DNA from: Chryseobacterium sp. Leaf394
Lineage (GTDB): Bacteria > Bacteroidota > Bacteroidia > Flavobacteriales > Weeksellaceae
Assembly: GCF_001424105.1 (NCBI RefSeq)
Contig: NZ_LMQH01000010.1
Span: forward strand, 93,906-157,905
Direction: 5' to 3'
Length of the DNA: 64,000 bases
In this document: one piece after another, positions 8,973 through 17,560 of the stretch
How positions within the stretch are numbered: position 1 is the first letter of the stretch
Layout: each line of letters opens with the position of its first letter
Program-made: the position numbers and the translations under genes
The notes under the pieces: generated by a model
What the model was told of the DNA's origin: nothing
Seen by the model: only the letters and a program-made list of their open reading frames with translations
Databases searched by the model: none

Positions 8973-10145
8973 TTAATTATTCTCTGGACTGACTTTATTC
9001 AAAAACAAAAACGTGGCAATCCACGAAATAGCTGACATGGAAATTGCTAAAATCATGCTTCCGATGATATACTGTAAAAAGTGATTTTTTACTAGTTCGA
9101 AATTCCATTCCTGATTGAAAATATCACTTTCTCCCGCAACGAAAGGCGAACCCAAAAACAGGGAAGCAACAATAATAAACGGAATAAATGGAGGCAAACT
9201 CACGTTGGATGCGATGAATGCAAGAACTTTATTGAGTTTAAAAAGCACGGAAAGGGAAATGACCAGCAAAGTGTGAAATCCCCAGAATGGCGAGAAGCCC
9301 ACAAAAACGCCCAGTGCGATTGAAAATGCCTTGGTGCGGTTGGTGCCATCGCTTTCCAAAACGTCTTCTTTAATGAATCTTTTAAAACTTTTTTTTCTGA
9401 AATTCCGGATGAAATTTCTTGGAATAATGTAAAACAGCGTGATGGTGACCAACACCGTGTTTAGAATACTGATCCGCGTGAAATCTTTGAACGGTCTGAA
9501 GTGTGAAACCCTTTCTGCCGGGTCGTAAAGCACTTTTATCGGAACGTTTTTCACGGGAACATGACGCCAGGCTGTCCGGACAATGATTTCGATTTCGAAC
9601 TCAAATTTTGGAGTGAAATATTTCTTCGGAATTCTGTGTAAAGGATATAAACGATAGCCGGATTGCGTGTCTTCAAGCTTGATTCCGGTCTCAAACCAAA
9701 ACCAGAAGTTGGAAAAACGGTTTCCGAAACTGCTTTTCTTTGGAATGCCGTCCTGCGACATATTCCGGTTGCCGATGAGCAGAACATCTTCATTTTCCGC
9801 AAGCAAAGCTTTCACAAAAACGGGAATATCATTTGGGTAATGCTGCCCGTCTGAATCAATGGTGATAGCATGATTGAAACCGAGCTCTTTTGCTTTTCTG
9901 AAACCTATTTTCAGTCCGTTTCCTTTGCCTTTATTTTCGGGTAAATTGAGAACGGTAATCTGAGGGTAGGTTATTAGAATTTCTGAAGTGGAATCGGTAG
10001 AACCGTCGTTGACAACGATGATGTTTTGCGTATATTCCAGAACGCCGTCAATAACTCTTGTCAGCGTTTTTTCGTTGTTATAAGTCGGAATTAAAACGCA
10101 GATTTTCCTTTCGTCAATCGCATTCTGTACTTCAGAAAGTGTCAT
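8973..10145 (-). CDS. GT2 glycosyltransferase fused to DUF2062 membrane domain
   Basis: Residues about 15-240 are a GT-A glycosyltransferase with IPTYNNEKTL, NDGSTD (46-51) and the metal-binding DSD (97-99). Two lines of hydrophobic sequence follow. Residues about 270-385 match DUF2062, with GVFVGFSPFWGFHTLL and a series of membrane helices. The fusion resembles dolichol-phosphate-mannose-synthase-like enzymes that use lipid-phosphate acceptors. It is the last gene of the - strand operon and follows its neighbour without a gap. Related genes occur in aryl polyene and flexirubin clusters, where the acceptor is unknown. Confidence 0.87.
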   Translation of the reverse strand: MTLSEVQNAIDERKICVLIPTYNNEKTLTRVIDGVLEYTQNIIVVNDGSTDSTSEILITYPQITVLNLPENKGKGNGLKIGFRKAKELGFNHAITIDSDGQHYPNDIPVFVKALLAENEDVLLIGNRNMSQDGIPKKSSFGNRFSNFWFWFETGIKLEDTQSGYRLYPLHRIPKKYFTPKFEFEIEIIVRTAWRHVPVKNVPIKVLYDPAERVSHFRPFKDFTRISILNTVLVTITLFYIIPRNFIRNFRKKSFKRFIKEDVLESDGTNRTKAFSIALGVFVGFSPFWGFHTLLVISLSVLFKLNKVLAFIASNVSLPPFIPFIIVASLFLGSPFVAGESDIFNQEWNFELVKNHFLQYIIGSMILAISMSAISWIATFLFLNKVSPENN

Positions 10146-10631
10146 TTATTTCAACGAATTTTTTTCGGTTGCGGTCATGGTTTTAGACTGCATTGCGAAC
10201 TTTTTGATGTACGTTTTCAGAGCAGTATTCTGCTTTGAATAGTTGCTTAGAATGTATGCTTTATCTTCTTTTAAATTCTTTGAATAGCCAACGATTTTCG
10301 GAATGTTTTCCTGAACACTCATTCTGATTAACCGCAATTCAACGTTATTTGGATTAGATTTTATCACACTTTCTAATTCTGTAGCTCCAGATTTTACGAA
10401 AGATTTTCTTTTGTTTTTTTCGGTCGTCACCTTGGCTTCCAGAATTTCTGCAGCAGCTTTATAACCTTTTGTTAATGCGTCTGAAGATGAACTTTTATCT
10501 GCTAATTCGATGAAGTTTTTTGCGCCTTCGTTTGAAGAATTGGCTTTTGAATACGCATTTCTCAGGGCATCCAAATCACCGCTCTGGAAAAATAAAAACA
10601 GTACTGTTATAAAAGAAAGTAAAAATTTCAT
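10146..10631 (-). CDS. Small secreted helical protein of the pigment cluster
   Basis: This 161-residue protein begins with a hydrophobic signal sequence (MKFLLSFITVLFLFF) followed by a Lys/Ser/Ala-rich helical body without cysteine. No catalytic motif or known family is recognised. It lies between the dehydratase (56 bases upstream) and the glycosyltransferase (no gap), so it is expressed with them. A periplasmic accessory role in pigment export is possible but rests only on context and the signal peptide. Confidence 0.65.
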   Translation of the reverse strand: MKFLLSFITVLFLFFQSGDLDALRNAYSKANSSNEGAKNFIELADKSSSSDALTKGYKAAAEILEAKVTTEKNKRKSFVKSGATELESVIKSNPNNVELRLIRMSVQENIPKIVGYSKNLKEDKAYILSNYSKQNTALKTYIKKFAMQSKTMTATEKNSLK

Positions 10632-10686
10632 GTGGAATTTTGTATTTAAATGTCACTTGGAATCGCCGGATAAGCGATTCCATATA

Positions 10687-11061
10687 TTAAATTTTAGTAT
10701 AATTAACAGACAGTTTTAATGCAATAGTCTCGCCAAAAGCAGTTGTATTTTTTACCTTCACTTCGTTTTCAATTTCCTTGATGTCAAGCTGCATTGTAAG
10801 ATCCGGCGTCTCAAACGGATTGATAATCGCCATAAATTTCACGTTGGATGCAGATTTCAAAAATAATTTCTTTCCTGTAAATTCCTCTGTAAGCTCTTTC
10901 ACGATCTGCATCATACAAACGCCTGGTGTAACGGGATTTCCTGGGAAGTGGCCGTTAAAAATATTGTGATCTTTATTCAGTTTAATATTTGCTGAAAAAC
11001 TTCCGTTTTCTAATTTTTCAGAGCTTTCTAAAGTGTAAAAATCTGTAAGTATGGTCTGCAT
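10687..11061 (-). CDS. FabZ-like 3-hydroxyacyl-ACP dehydratase (hotdog)
   Basis: This 124-residue single hotdog domain has the dehydratase hallmark NGHFPGNPVTPGVCMMQ, with His38 as the expected catalytic base. The Asp/Glu that usually lies further along the central helix is harder to place. It would remove water from 3-hydroxyacyl-ACP after the FabG step to give the conjugated double bonds. It begins 1 base after the stop of the lipoprotein gene, so translation is likely coupled. Two other hotdog proteins of a different subtype are encoded at 30039-31075. Confidence 0.85.
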   Translation of the reverse strand: MQTILTDFYTLESSEKLENGSFSANIKLNKDHNIFNGHFPGNPVTPGVCMMQIVKELTEEFTGKKLFLKSASNVKFMAIINPFETPDLTMQLDIKEIENEVKVKNTTAFGETIALKLSVNYTKI

Positions 11062-11062
11062 T

Positions 11063-11698
11063 TTATTCTGTTTCGGTTATTTGAAATAGTTTGATATCGA
11101 TCTTAAAATCTTTGTGTTTAAGATGAATCGTCTCTGCAAAAGTAGGTTTTTTAGCTTCAAAACTAAAATTGATCTTTTCCTTTCTGTTCCTGGTGTAAAC
11201 AATTTGCGTGAGAAGAGAATTTTCTTTGTTAAAATACAGATAGTAATTTTTCCTGTTTAATTCTGATCTGAAAATATTTGAGTTTTCATTTTCAAAACTT
11301 TCGGCAACAGGATATTTTTGTCTTAATAATTCCTGAAAATCATTTTTCAGAAAATTGATTACCATTTTTTTGTTTAAATCTTCTAAAACATAATTCAGTT
11401 TAAAATCATTTTCAGAGATTTCAAAATCAATCATTTTGTTTCCAAAATCTGAGGTCATCACAACCCTGTGTGTGGTTTCAGAGATTTTTTTAATGATAAG
11501 AATTCCGCTGATGTCGTTGCCGTAAACTTCCATTTGGCATTTGTAAACATAATCTTCGTTTGAAGAAAAGTACAGATTTTCAACTTCTTTTTCGGAGTTT
11601 GAAATTGGTTTTGCATCTGTCAGCTGATACGTTTTGCACGAAAACATCAGCAACAAAAATGAGCTATAAAGAAAACTCAGAAGCAGGAATCGGCGCAT
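11063..11698 (-). CDS. Lipoprotein of the pigment cluster
   Basis: The best start is ATG at 11698 (MRRFLLLSFLYSS...), because an earlier one at 11722 only adds eight residues inside the upstream gene and spoils the signal peptide. The lipobox is LMFSC. The roughly 190-residue mature part is beta-rich with no family that I recognise. It resembles outer-membrane lipoproteins that pair with a LolA-like carrier, and it overlaps the LolA-like gene by 35 bases. It may receive or anchor the pigment at the outer membrane (inference). Confidence 0.68.
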   Translation of the reverse strand: MRRFLLLSFLYSSFLLLMFSCKTYQLTDAKPISNSEKEVENLYFSSNEDYVYKCQMEVYGNDISGILIIKKISETTHRVVMTSDFGNKMIDFEISENDFKLNYVLEDLNKKMVINFLKNDFQELLRQKYPVAESFENENSNIFRSELNRKNYYLYFNKENSLLTQIVYTRNRKEKINFSFEAKKPTFAETIHLKHKDFKIDIKLFQITETE

Positions 11699-12290
11699 TG
11701 ATTTTGGTGTTTTTAAAAACAATATTTGTAGTATCTCCTGAAGCCTCGGTCATATTTACCTGAGAAACTGTCGACTGATTTTTAGGAAAATGAAGTTCGA
11801 TTTGCTTAATGTACTTCAGCAACTGCGCAGATTTCGGGGTAAATTTCGCGATATTTGAATTTGAATTTTTCATATAAACCACAGAAAATTCAGGGTCGCT
11901 GAACATTTTTCCGTTTGAACTTCCGACAATCAGTTTATTGATTTTTTCAAACGTTTTACTCTTTGCATCTACCGACGATTTTTTCCCTTGGTCGTTGATG
12001 AAAATTTTGTTTTCCTTAAAGATAATGCTGTATTGATAGGGTTTTGTGTATTTCCAGCTTAGTGTATTTGGCGATTTTAAAGACATTCGTCCCTGCGTAA
12101 CAATGTTTTTATCTAAAAAATCCATTTTTTTTGTCTGAACGAAATCACTTTGCAAGGTTTTAATTTCCCTTGTTTCAGCAGAAATTTTTGTCACAAATGC
12201 TTTGGATTCGGCACCCGTCATTGCCGTAGTTTGGGCAAAAACAAAACCTGAAATTAATAAAAAGGCGAAGAAAGCTATATTTTTAAACAT
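11664..12290 (-). CDS. LolA-like periplasmic carrier
   Basis: This 208-residue protein starts with a cleavable signal (MFKNIAFFAFLLISGFVFAQ). Typical LolA-type strands follow: LQSDFVQTKKMDFLDKN, GRMSLKSPNTLSWKYTKPY and IFINDQGKK. LolA proteins bind acyl chains in a hydrophobic half-barrel and ferry lipoproteins across the periplasm. Cluster-encoded paralogues in aryl polyene loci probably carry the pigment lipid instead. Its ATG overlaps the deacetylase stop by one base (TAATG), and the next lipoprotein gene overlaps its end. Confidence 0.82.
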   Translation of the reverse strand: MFKNIAFFAFLLISGFVFAQTTAMTGAESKAFVTKISAETREIKTLQSDFVQTKKMDFLDKNIVTQGRMSLKSPNTLSWKYTKPYQYSIIFKENKIFINDQGKKSSVDAKSKTFEKINKLIVGSSNGKMFSDPEFSVVYMKNSNSNIAKFTPKSAQLLKYIKQIELHFPKNQSTVSQVNMTEASGDTTNIVFKNTKINAPIPASEFSL

Positions 12291-13039
12291 TATTTTTCCG
12301 ATTTAATGATTGAATCAATCGTGAAAGTTGAATATTTTTCACGCTCCAAAAATAACAATAAATCAACCAAAACATTGTACGTTTTCTCAGAAGTGTCGTG
12401 AAGCAGGATTATGCTTCCTTTTTTTAAATTTTTGGTTACTTTCTTTAAAATTTTCTTCTCATCCGGAATCACCGTGTCCAGTGAACGGACATTCCAGCCG
12501 ATGCTTTTTTTCGCGGTTTTCGTAATGGCTTTTGCAATATTCGGATTGGTCACTCCAAAAGGAGGACGGTACAAATTGGTTTTAATATTGCCAATTTTCA
12601 ACATTACATCATCACATTTTTTAATTTCCTCAATCATTTTTGAAGTCGATAAAAATCCGGTATTATTTGAATGTGAAAAAGTGTGATTGCCCACTGTATG
12701 GCCTTCTGCAACGATTCTTTGGAACGTTTCAGGATATTTTTTAATCTGTTTTCCGATGCAGAAAAAGGTAGCTTTGATGTTATTTTCTTTTAAAACATCT
12801 AAAAATTTCGGAGTAAATTCTGTCGGTCCATCATCAAAAGTCAAGGCGACTTCTTTGATTTTTGTCCGCTTATGAGTGAAACTGTTAACAAAATATCCCA
12901 ACTGAATGTCAAACGAACCCCAGATAACAACTGCTGAAAAAAGGATGAAACAAAAGATATATACCCAAACTGTTCCCTGAAATGCGTAAACAAAGGCATT
13001 CAGGAAAAGATAGAAGATGATAAATGGGTAGTGCTTCAT
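12290..13039 (-). CDS. Polysaccharide deacetylase (NodB homology) family protein
   Basis: One or two membrane helices (about residues 3-45) anchor a NodB-type carbohydrate esterase 4 domain. Motif 1 is LTFDDGP (residues 66-72) and the zinc ligands are His119 and His123 in HTFSH. RPPFGVTNP and ILLHD cover the later motifs, so the active site looks complete. Substrates of the family include N-acetylated sugars; here the target is unknown, perhaps a sugar placed by the cluster's glycosyltransferase. It lies 14 bases after the WG-repeat gene. Confidence 0.85.
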   Translation of the reverse strand: MKHYPFIIFYLFLNAFVYAFQGTVWVYIFCFILFSAVVIWGSFDIQLGYFVNSFTHKRTKIKEVALTFDDGPTEFTPKFLDVLKENNIKATFFCIGKQIKKYPETFQRIVAEGHTVGNHTFSHSNNTGFLSTSKMIEEIKKCDDVMLKIGNIKTNLYRPPFGVTNPNIAKAITKTAKKSIGWNVRSLDTVIPDEKKILKKVTKNLKKGSIILLHDTSEKTYNVLVDLLLFLEREKYSTFTIDSIIKSEK

Positions 13040-13053
13040 TTTTAAATTATCAG

Positions 13054-14820
13054 TTAATCTGGCTGTTCGCCAATTTCTCTTTTCACGTATTCAGACAATT
13101 TCTTTTTTGCATACGCATCAAAATAATATATTGAATAATCGTCTTTTACATCCTCCAAAACCTCGTAAGCATTTGCAAACTCCAAACCATCTTCTTTTAC
13201 AACATAAACATTATTGCCATAAAATGCATATGCAACGCTATCATATAAAGGCTTTCTGCAAATTAAATCATATTCAAAAGTTAATGGCTCATCTTCATTC
13301 AAATATTTTAGAGCCCAGAAATCGCCTCTTCTTAAAGCATAAATATTTTTAGATAAAAACAGAGCGTCATTGTAATTTTCCATTTCAACAATCCATACAT
13401 CTGGAACGCCAGAATTTATTACACCAAGCAAACCATCTTTTTCTACCTTAAGGATTTTATCTGAGTCCAAACTATTGCTCAGGATTACCATCTCCGAAAT
13501 CTGGTCATATTCGAAATCTAAACGTAAGTCACCTGTGGCGAGATGTAAAAGAGCTTTCTTTTTGTTCTTAAGGATGACCAAAGCTTCGGGAAGATAGTCT
13601 GTTCTAACGATTTTATCAAAGTCATCCACCAAAAGATTTCCTTTTGAACCAAATATTTTGTGTTTCTGCTGGTTTTTGTGAGGCTTTACCAAAATATGAT
13701 TATAGCTCAATCCTTCAAGTGCATTTTCAGGATAATCCCCAACGTAGACAAAATTTCTGGTGAAGATTTTGTGCGCCTTTTGCCCGTTTACTTTTGTGTT
13801 AAAATAACTCGTTTTAGATTCAAACGGATTGTCGGATATAAAATCAATTTTCACTTCGCCGTTAGATGTAATCAGGCCGTATTTGTCGTTGAGTTTTGCA
13901 GTGAAAATTTCGTTGTTGCCGTCATTTTCCAAAAAAATCATTTCTTCATACAAAGGCTCGAGAACAACTTTACCTTTCAAGTTTATCAGTCCAAATTTTT
14001 CGCCCGTCTTTACAATGGCTGTCTGATAAATTTCGAAATCGTACGCATCATCAAAAATTAAGGGAATAATCTCTTCACCTCGCTTATCTACATAGCCATA
14101 CTTTTCGTTTTTCACAACTACGGCAAGGTCTGTATAGTAATCATACGCATAAAATGCGTCGTAAAACGGCTGAATTAGTACATTTCCATTTTCATCTTTA
14201 AGTCCCCAAAGTTCATTTTCTTCGAAAATTTCCACTTGATTTGGCTCGATATGTTCCTGCCAGATATGTTTCCAACCGTAATCGTAGTCTACATAATTCA
14301 AAAGTTCCCTGAAATTGCTAAATCCTAAAATTGATTCAGTGGTGAATTGCTTGGCATCCAGCAAAGTCGCATCATTAGCTTCTATAGCCTGATGAAAAAC
14401 GTTATTATTATGTTGAATATCTTTTAAAAGTTGCTGTGCCTGTTCCTCATGCGAGATATCGTTCATATTGAAAACATCCCATGCATCGATATGGAAATAG
14501 GGTTGCTTCAGCTTGTCAAGATAATTGAATAAATTCTCTTTGGCCTCCGAAAATTTTTCGAAATCGTCAATTAGATTTGAATTTTCTAAAAACTCATAGA
14601 GCTTTTTAAAATTTTCAATACCAGCTTGAGCATCAAAATAAAGCCCGAAATTATCAGGCTCTGTGTGGTCATTGTAAATATTTCCTGCAACAAAACCTTC
14701 ACCCGTGAAGAGACTTTGAAGAAGCAGAGGGACGTCATAGCCCCATTCTACCATCATCACATCACTTTCACTGGCATCCGATGGATTTGATGCATTGTAA
14801 ATGTAAATTCTGTGTGACAT
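13054..14820 (-). CDS. WG-repeat protein inside the pigment operon
   Basis: This 588-residue protein has no signal peptide, so it should be cytoplasmic. Residues 1 to about 195 are an acidic N-terminal domain that I do not recognise. From about residue 205 come WG-type (KWG) repeats: ELWGLKDENGNVLIQPFYDAF, then YGYVDKRGEEIIPLIFDDAY, FGLINLKGKVVLEPLYEEM and YGLITSNGEV, with decayed copies after residue 330. Such repeats fold as beta-propeller-like binding surfaces without known catalysis. It sits between the chain-length-factor gene (51 bases upstream) and the deacetylase, where a biosynthetic enzyme would be expected. Confidence 0.72.
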   Translation of the reverse strand: MSHRIYIYNASNPSDASESDVMMVEWGYDVPLLLQSLFTGEGFVAGNIYNDHTEPDNFGLYFDAQAGIENFKKLYEFLENSNLIDDFEKFSEAKENLFNYLDKLKQPYFHIDAWDVFNMNDISHEEQAQQLLKDIQHNNNVFHQAIEANDATLLDAKQFTTESILGFSNFRELLNYVDYDYGWKHIWQEHIEPNQVEIFEENELWGLKDENGNVLIQPFYDAFYAYDYYTDLAVVVKNEKYGYVDKRGEEIIPLIFDDAYDFEIYQTAIVKTGEKFGLINLKGKVVLEPLYEEMIFLENDGNNEIFTAKLNDKYGLITSNGEVKIDFISDNPFESKTSYFNTKVNGQKAHKIFTRNFVYVGDYPENALEGLSYNHILVKPHKNQQKHKIFGSKGNLLVDDFDKIVRTDYLPEALVILKNKKKALLHLATGDLRLDFEYDQISEMVILSNSLDSDKILKVEKDGLLGVINSGVPDVWIVEMENYNDALFLSKNIYALRRGDFWALKYLNEDEPLTFEYDLICRKPLYDSVAYAFYGNNVYVVKEDGLEFANAYEVLEDVKDDYSIYYFDAYAKKKLSEYVKREIGEQPD

Positions 14821-14871
14821 TTCACCTTTGTTTTTGTGTTTTTTATTTGAACAGTTTTATCTGTTGTTTTT

Positions 14872-15933
14872 TTATGCTTTCTCCAGCAAAACCAAACTGT
14901 GGTCAATTCCTCCCAAATGATTGTAGAGAAGAATATTTTGAATGCTTTCTTTTTTCATATCATTAATTTTCATCACTTCCGGAATCACCTGATTTTTCAG
15001 AATCTGACAGGCCATAAATGTAGAAAAACCGCTTGCTGTATTGAATTCTCCACTCAAGTGTTTATAATAAAGTAATGAAGAATTTGGAAACAATTGCGAT
15101 GCATTTTTGTAATAATCATCCGATTCTGAATCTCCGCTGAAACCTAAAATAACAGCATCAATCTCTTCATTTTTCAAATTATTCTTAATTAAAAAATCTT
15201 CAATGAATGGTTGAATTTCATTAAGTTCTAATGAGTTAACAATTTGAATATCTTTTAATTGTGCATAAGAAGCTTCAGTTTTGTCTTTTCCTAAAACAAA
15301 AAAGCTTGAGCCTTCGCCCCAAATCACACCTTCCGTCGTTGAATTTAAATAATCAACCGGAAGATTTTCTTCTTTTTTAATGGAATTGCTCAATTTATAG
15401 AGCTCCATCGTTCTGTCCGTTTGTTCATCTGTTGAACCGACAAGAACATTTTCTGCCTCACCATCCAAAATCTGAAGTTTCGCATCCAGCATTGAAAATT
15501 CGAGTGAAGATGAACTGTTGACGTATGTGAAATTATAGCCGTGACATTGCAATCCCAGAGCAATTTGCCCGGAAACTGTATTGTGTGTCGATTGGATGAA
15601 AAAAGTTGGCGTCAGAAATTCTTCATTGTTTTCCAAAACATTTTTCAGGAACTTTTCAGAATCCTGAGAACAGCCCATTCCGGTTCCGACAATAATGGAA
15701 TCGGGTTTTTCAATTCCTGCTTCCTGTAACGCTTTTGTGGAAGCTACGGAACTCATTTTTACTGTTTTAGACATTCTTCTGCTCATCGCTGGCGGAATGA
15801 ATTCTTTATAATTGGGCTCGACGGCTTTTAAAATCTGAACTGAATTTTCAGGTTTTAAAGTGTCGAAAAAATTTTCGTTTAAAGTGTCCTGAACCGAGAT
15901 GCAGGCGACACTGTTGATGTAAACTGCACTCAT
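14872..15933 (-). CDS. Chain-length-factor-like ketosynthase (active site lost)
   Basis: This 353-residue thiolase-fold protein is related to KAS I/II enzymes, but every catalytic residue is replaced. The nucleophile region reads YVNSSSSLEF (residues 137-146) instead of TACSS. The HGT motif is GFSGDS. The KxxxGH motif is YKHLSGEF. Its ATG overlaps the stop of the intact ketosynthase by one base. KS and KS-like subunits encoded together form KS:CLF heterodimers in type II polyketide and aryl polyene systems, where the inactive partner sets chain length, so the same job is likely here. Confidence 0.87.
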   Translation of the reverse strand: MSAVYINSVACISVQDTLNENFFDTLKPENSVQILKAVEPNYKEFIPPAMSRRMSKTVKMSSVASTKALQEAGIEKPDSIIVGTGMGCSQDSEKFLKNVLENNEEFLTPTFFIQSTHNTVSGQIALGLQCHGYNFTYVNSSSSLEFSMLDAKLQILDGEAENVLVGSTDEQTDRTMELYKLSNSIKKEENLPVDYLNSTTEGVIWGEGSSFFVLGKDKTEASYAQLKDIQIVNSLELNEIQPFIEDFLIKNNLKNEEIDAVILGFSGDSESDDYYKNASQLFPNSSLLYYKHLSGEFNTASGFSTFMACQILKNQVIPEVMKINDMKKESIQNILLYNHLGGIDHSLVLLEKA

Positions 15934-17129
15934 TATTTAGAAAAAATTAAAGTTGAACAGTTTCCGCCAAATCCAAATGAATTGGAAAGTACGTGATTGA
16001 TATTTTTCTCTTTCAGTTCGGTAACCGGCGTCAAATCAAATTCTTCCATTTTAGTTTTGAAATTTAAATTTGGAAAAATCAAATTGTTCTGCATCGCCAA
16101 AATTGAATAAACCGCTTCAATTCCCGCCGCTGCCGCCAAAGTATGGCCAGTAAACGCCTTAGTAGAACTGAATTCCGGAACCTGGTTTTCACCAAAAATC
16201 CGAATCATCGCAATACCTTCAGACAAATCATTATTCGGAGTCGCCGTTCCGTGAACGTTGATGTAATCGATGTTTTCTTTTTTTAAACCTGAAACTTTCA
16301 AAGCTTTTTCCATTGCTAAAAAAGCGCCTTGTCCGTTTTCCGAGGATGCGGTTTGGTGGTGTGCATCGTTGGCATTTCCATAACCAGAAAGATAAGCGAG
16401 CACTTTTTTGTTTTCTTTTTTGACAATTTCATCAGATTCCAAAATCAGGAAAGCGGCTGCTTCGCCCAGGTTCAGACCTTTTCTGTCGTTGTCGAAAGGC
16501 GTGTTGTAAGAATCTGTGAGAATCATCAGCGTATTAAAACCATTCAAAGTAAACTTCGAAAGTGAATCTGTTCCGCCGACAATCACTCGGTCAAGAACGC
16601 CGTTTTTGATGAGTTTTGCGCCCATCATAATTGCATTGGCTGCAGACGAACAGGCTGTGCTGATGGTAGAAACCATTCCTTTCAGTCCCAACATTTCTGC
16701 AATCGCCAAAGATGAATTTCCGGCATCGTGAGCGTCGATGTATTTTTGCTTTTCAGGGAAATCTTCGTAGGTGTAGAAATACTTTTCGGTGATGTCCATT
16801 CCGCCCACGCTGGTGGAGGATATGAGTCCGGTTTTGTAGTCGTTGATATCCGAAATTCCGGCGCTTTCTACCGCTTCTTTTGCGGCCACCATTCCCAACA
16901 AAGCGGTTCTTGTGACATTGTTATCTTCATCCAGCTGAAGTTTCTGCACAAGTTCTTCATTAGACAATTTTATCTCGCCTGTTTTGATGCTTCCGGCGTG
17001 GCGTGTTTCAAACAGTTCGATGTCTGAAATGCCGTGTTTACCGGTCATAAGCGAAATAAAATTTTCCCCGACATTGTTACCAATGGAGGAAATGATGCCC
17101 ATCCCTGTAATGGCAATTTTTTGACTCAT
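15933..17129 (-). CDS. Beta-ketoacyl-ACP synthase, KS partner of the chain-length factor
   Basis: This 398-residue KAS II-type enzyme has the intact triad Cys160 (STACSSA), His293 (NVHGTAT) and Lys324/His329 (STKAFTGHT). I place the start at ATG 17129 (MSQKIAITGMG). The longer frame from TTG at 17147 would begin inside palindrome copy C and adds six residues before the conserved first strand. It is followed directly by the degenerate KS and probably forms a heterodimer with it to extend the polyene. The ACP gene lies upstream on the same strand. Confidence 0.93.
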   Translation of the reverse strand: MSQKIAITGMGIISSIGNNVGENFISLMTGKHGISDIELFETRHAGSIKTGEIKLSNEELVQKLQLDEDNNVTRTALLGMVAAKEAVESAGISDINDYKTGLISSTSVGGMDITEKYFYTYEDFPEKQKYIDAHDAGNSSLAIAEMLGLKGMVSTISTACSSAANAIMMGAKLIKNGVLDRVIVGGTDSLSKFTLNGFNTLMILTDSYNTPFDNDRKGLNLGEAAAFLILESDEIVKKENKKVLAYLSGYGNANDAHHQTASSENGQGAFLAMEKALKVSGLKKENIDYINVHGTATPNNDLSEGIAMIRIFGENQVPEFSSTKAFTGHTLAAAAGIEAVYSILAMQNNLIFPNLNFKTKMEEFDLTPVTELKEKNINHVLSNSFGFGGNCSTLIFSK

Positions 17130-17140
17130 CCCTTTATAAT

Positions 17141-17210
17141 GTACCAATGTATCAATTTAACAGTGTAACAATATTGGTACATTGCTAGATTGATACATTG
17201 TTAGATTGAA
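17141..17210. repeat. Large imperfect palindrome, copy C
   Basis: This copy fills the gap between the ACP and the KS on the - strand. The left arm starts TACCAATGTATCAATTTAAC. The right arm, reverse-complemented, reads almost the same, differing at about five of 30 positions. The KS ribosome-binding region (AAAGGG) begins just outside it. Confidence 0.72.
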
Positions 17211-17468
17211 TTATTTTGTTCTGTTTTCTTCGATGTATTTTGCCATCACTTCGATGGATTGGAAGATTTCTTTTCCTTTTTTCGGGTCTGATAATTTGAT
17301 TCCGTAGTCTTTGTCTAGAAGTACGATTAATTCCAAAGCGTCGATAGAATCCAAACCAAGACCGCCACCGAAAAGTGGGTCAGTATCTTTGATTTCTTCT
17401 ACTGCAACGTCCTCAAGATTAAGAACTTCTATGATTTTGTTTTTTAATTCTAATTTTAAATCTTCCAT
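17211..17468 (-). CDS. Acyl carrier protein
   Basis: This 85-residue ACP has the phosphopantetheine serine at residue 41 in GLGLDSIDALELIV. The preceding PLFGGGLGLDS loop is typical of polyketide and aryl polyene carriers more than of housekeeping AcpP. It is bracketed by two large palindromes (copies C and D), which may separate its expression from its neighbours. It likely holds the growing polyene for the KS:CLF pair encoded immediately downstream. Confidence 0.92.
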   Translation of the reverse strand: MEDLKLELKNKIIEVLNLEDVAVEEIKDTDPLFGGGLGLDSIDALELIVLLDKDYGIKLSDPKKGKEIFQSIEVMAKYIEENRTK

Positions 17469-17480
17469 TTTTCAAAAATT

Positions 17481-17560
17481 TACCAATGTATCAATGTATC
17501 AGTTTACCAATTGGAACTGAAGTAGTGCTACATTGTTATACTGTTATATTGTTAAATTAC
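17481..17560. repeat. Large imperfect palindrome, copy D
   Basis: This copy fills the gap between the truncated KS-like gene and the ACP. It begins TACCAATGTATCAATGTATC and ends ATATTGTTAAATTA, again with pairing arms and a nine-base rhythm. It just reaches the stop codon of the truncated KS-like gene. Confidence 0.7.

Noticed and set aside
13660..14061. Antisense frame of 133 codons in the WG-repeat gene
   Set aside because: It is a mirror of the AT-rich repeat coding sequence with no independent support.
17130..17147. Longer start (TTG 17147) for the ketosynthase
   Set aside because: It lies in palindrome copy C and adds six residues before the conserved first strand; ATG 17129 is preferred.
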